From Proales similis (Eukaryota > Rotifera > Eurotatoria > Ploima > Proalidae), in assembly GCA_019059635.1 (NCBI GenBank), contig JAGVRJ010000011.1, forward strand, positions 620,001 to 684,000: a stretch of 64,000 nt of DNA, read 5' to 3'. The translations under genes and the position numbers were made by a program. Of this stretch, positions 60,911 to 64,000 are shown one piece after another; position 1 is the first letter of the stretch; each line of letters begins with the position of its first letter. Below the pieces are notes generated by a model. That model was given only the letters and a program-made list of their open reading frames with translations, did not search any database and was not told the origin of the DNA.

Positions 60911-63900
60911 ATGAGAATCACGCTTTGCTTGGCCGAAATGTTAAAGGTGTTGAACGTGGCCGAGAAAAATGACGCTGCCAAGTCACTGGCGGCAATTATG
61001 TCCAAGGGAACAAGTAGAATGGTATGGAACTTCAGTCTTGTTAATTTTTGAAAGAAAACATCCTCATTTTGAACTTGATCATTTGCATCTGTTAAAGAGA
61101 AATGGCTATTCAAAGTTCAACAAGATCTACGAGTTTGAGCTCGATCTGTTCAGCAGAAAGTGCCAGATGATAATGACCTCGGTTTCAGGCCATTTGTTGG
61201 GCATGGAGTTTATATCGGCATATCGAGGCTGGAAATCATGCTCACCTGAAGAGCTTTTCGATGCGCCGGTCGAAAAGCGCTGCCCAGAAGACTACGAAGC
61301 CATAAAGCGAACGCTTGAACACGAGGTACGCTCGTGTCAAAAGCTCATCATATGGACAGATTGCGATCGCGAAGGAGAAAACATTGGTTTCGAGGTCATA
61401 GACGTTTGTCGGGCTGTTAAGCCGAACATAGACATTTACCGCGCCATATTTTCAGAAATCACTGCTCCATCTGTGCGTCGAGCCTTGAACGGCCTTGAAA
61501 GGCCAAATAAGCTATTGAGCGATGCAGTCGACGTTAGAATGGAGCTGGATTTGAAAATAGGAGCCGCGTTTACTCGGCTTCAAACCATGCGCTTGGGCAA
61601 GGCGTTTCCCAATCAGCTCGGAAATAACTTGATCAGCTATGGAAGCTGCCAGTTTCCCACGCTCGGATTTGTTGTCGAACGATTTAAGCAAAGAGAAGAG
61701 TTTGTGAGCGAACCGTTCTGGAAGATTGCCGTCTATCATGATCAAGGCCATGGCGACAAGGAAGTTGAGTTCGCCTGGGAACGACAGCGCCTGTTCGATC
61801 ACAGTGTCTGCTTGGCAATTTACAACAACATTTTGCTCAATCCCACAGCCCGAGTAGTCGAAGTCAAAACAAAACCTAAAAGCAAATGGCGACCCTGCCC
61901 TTTAGACACAATTGTGAGCAGCAAATATCCTTCAAGCGCTCCTTTCCATTTTTCAAGTTCGCTAATCAAAAACAAAAAGGAACTCGAGAAATCAGCGAGT
62001 AGAAAGTTGAAGATAAATGCCAAAGAGACGATGCGAATAGCCGAGAAGCTTTACACTCAAGGTTGGTCTCGGCTAATAACACCCGCGACCAGAACATGCT
62101 TTGATTGAACTTCCCAATCAAAGGATTCATTAGCTATCCCAGAACTGAGACAAACATGTTTCCAAAAGATTTCAATCTGGCCGGTCTGATTGAAGCCCAA
62201 GTGAACGATTCAAACTGGGGAGGTAGCAGTTCTGAATAATCAAAATTGAAAGTTATTGGACTCTTCGCCTAATTTTACTCAAGATTTTGCGGCTGGTATT
62301 CTCAGTTCACACGGACCGAATCCTCGTAACGGCACCAAAACGGATCAGGCTCACCCTCCCATACATCCCACCAAACACACTGATCGTCTTGAGGTAGTCA
62401 ATCGAACAGAAACCGTCCATGCTCGAAAAATTGGCCTAATCGCAAAGCAAAGGGCAATGAGCGTCGAGTATACGAGTTTATCGTTCGTCACTTTCTTGCA
62501 TGCTGCTCACAGGACGCTCGAGGTTTTGAGACATCGATTATGATCGATGTGAATAAGGAAAAGGTATTGGAGTCAGTCGGCGCTCGTTCAATCGTCTCAT
62601 CTAACTGTCATGAGCAAGTTCTCGACAAGCGGTCTGATGATTACTGAGCGAAATTACCTTGAAGTTTATCCGTATGAAAAATGGAGTGATAAAGAAATTC
62701 CGGTTTACAAGCAAGGCGAGGTGTTCAATCCGACCTCAATTCAGGTAGATTCGTTGCTTTTGTTTGCTCAAGCTTTTTTAATCTGAAGTTCAGTTGAAAG
62801 AAAGCAAAACTGAGCCGCCCAAGCTATTAACTGAGGCAGACTTGATTGCTCTGATGGAGAAACACGGAATCGGTAAAAGATCTGAGCGCATTCGAAATTG
62901 AGACTCGATTTGAAGGGATAACAAAAGGAACCGACGCGACACATGCTGAACATATCGAAACCATCAAAGATCGATTATATGTTGCTCTGAACGCTCAGAA
63001 CTATTTCCTTCCCGGCGAACTCGGTCTGGGCCTGGTCGAAGGCTATGAACTGATCGGCTATGGAATGACGAAGCCTCACTTGCGAGCCGCTTTGGAAGAC
63101 GATCTGAAAGCGTAAGAAGCGGTTTGTCTTTTCATCCTTTGGCTCGAATGTCTAACCTGATGGTTAAGGATAACTGAGGGCCGCAAAGAAAAACAAGGTA
63201 AGTTTCATCTCTCACAAACGAGTCTTGTGTTGCTTATCGAAGCACCGCCGTCAGATGTGCTCAAGGCTCAGCTTGAGGCCTACAAAAACGTGTTCCGAGA
63301 CGCGAGCCAAAATGTGCAAAAGTTGGAACATTCACTTTCAAAATACTTCGGTCGACCAAGCGAGATCGTCCAGGAAGAGAGTAAGCATTTTGCTTTGTGG
63401 CTGATCTCACATATCTTAGAACTAAATTGATTCAAACTTGATTCAATCAGCTCCGTTTAATGTTCCTGTGATGGAGTGTGAATGCAAAGCGCAGCTCGTG
63501 CTCAAATCCAAAAAGGACGGCAAGGGGTTGGCTCTTTATTCACTTGTGCATCATTTGGGTCATTTCGGATTTGAATCGGGGAAAAAGGTTCTATGTTAGC
63601 TGTCGATCGTATCCTCAATGCAACGCAGCAATTTGGTTTCCAAGCTCAGTGAAAAAAGCAGCAGTCACCAACGAAACGTGTTCTAACGTAACAGACTTTG
63701 CTCGTCCTCGTTCCGAACGACACAATCTAAGCTCCTCTGATTCGTTTTCAAGTGCTCGGCGAGAAAAGTGAAAAAAATTGCCTTCAGCCTGGAAAAGACT
63801 GCAATTAACTTTGACATTCCAAGCGAGTAAGCCAATACTGTCTGAGGGTCTCTTTAAGCGAACTATGCTTATCATCTTATTTGAGATATGTGACTTGTGT

Positions 63901-64000
63901 GATGTGTGATGCAGAGTTTAGAGAGAGAGTCGAAATAGACATTTCAAAGCTAAAAGCATGTCCTGGCCGCACTCAATCGAGAGTTAACAGCCGTTCACCG
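60911..64000 (+). CDS. TOP3A: DNA topoisomerase III alpha, 5' part
   Basis: Type IA topoisomerase that dissolves double Holliday junctions with BLM/RMI. It runs off the window. Exons: 60911-61021, 61098-61913, 61980-62061, 62124-62222, 62284-62393, 62453-62563, 62619-62744, 62794-62872, 62928-63111, 63169-63197, 63255-63380, 63451-63526, 63588-63687, 63753-63826, 63886-end; all phases agree. Motifs in order: NVAEKNDAAKS (Toprim start), SVSGHLLGMEF, WTDCDREGENIGFE (Mg-binding acidic triad), the active-site tyrosine in GFISYPRTET (about 62124-62153), DQAHPPIHPTK, ALMEKHGIGTDATHAEHIETI, then C-terminal zinc-ribbon pieces (CECK, FYVSCRSYPQC). The first ATG was used; a second in-frame ATG nine codons on is also possible. 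Confidence 0.95.

Overview
The window looks like nuclear DNA from a small-genome animal. Genes are densely packed and almost all are split by short introns (mostly about 45-70 nt, GT-AG, with many AAG-type acceptors). Polyadenylation signals sit close to stop codons. Twelve genes match well-known animal families: WDFY3/blue cheese, eRF3, MED9, OBI1/RNF219, KIF19, SIRT7, CYB5R4, RAB26/37, MRM2, POLK, PTEN and TOP3A. KIF19 (a ciliary-length kinesin) suggests an animal with motile cilia. I cannot assign a phylum from sequence alone. Exon models were built by hand from reading frame, splice sites and family conservation. In every multi-exon model the exon phases add up to one open frame.

1-16 kb (+): the 3' 3000 codons of a WDFY3/Alfy autophagy scaffold (a 7.2-kb last exon), eRF3, Mediator subunit MED9, and an unrecognised disordered 389-aa protein. 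16-22 kb (-): the OBI1/RNF219 RING protein and KIF19. 22.6-31 kb: intronless SIRT7 (+), a small unrecognised 91-aa gene (-), the cytochrome b5/b5-reductase fusion CYB5R4 (+), and an unrecognised 495-aa single-exon protein (+). 31-38 kb: a gene-poor 3.2-kb stretch, then RAB26/37, which has two complete alternative 5' exon pairs. 38.4-43.7 kb (+): a tight head-to-tail series MRM2, POLK, PTEN with gaps of 228 and 268 nt. 43.8-46.1 kb: two divergent tRNA-Leu genes (CAG; CAA with an intron) and a seven-unit polyubiquitin gene (-).

46.6-60.3 kb (-) is the most unusual region: five tandem paralogous genes, here called lectin E, D, B, C and A in increasing coordinate order. Each has a signal peptide and one to five SUEL-type (galactose/rhamnose-binding lectin, Gal_Lectin) domains joined by Ser/Thr-rich mucin-like linkers. 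Two end in a transmembrane helix and three do not. Lectin E also has 27 tandem copies of a nine-residue repeat. A small TMEM50 gene lies between lectin E and lectin D and is visible only after splicing. The cluster shows repeated duplication and sequence exchange, with near-identical blocks that include introns. At 60.9 kb a divergent TOP3A gene begins and runs off the end of the window.

Most of the other genes are housekeeping (translation termination, transcription, DNA repair and topology, chromatin, trafficking, ubiquitin) and show no functional link to each other. The lectin cluster is the accessory, fast-evolving part.
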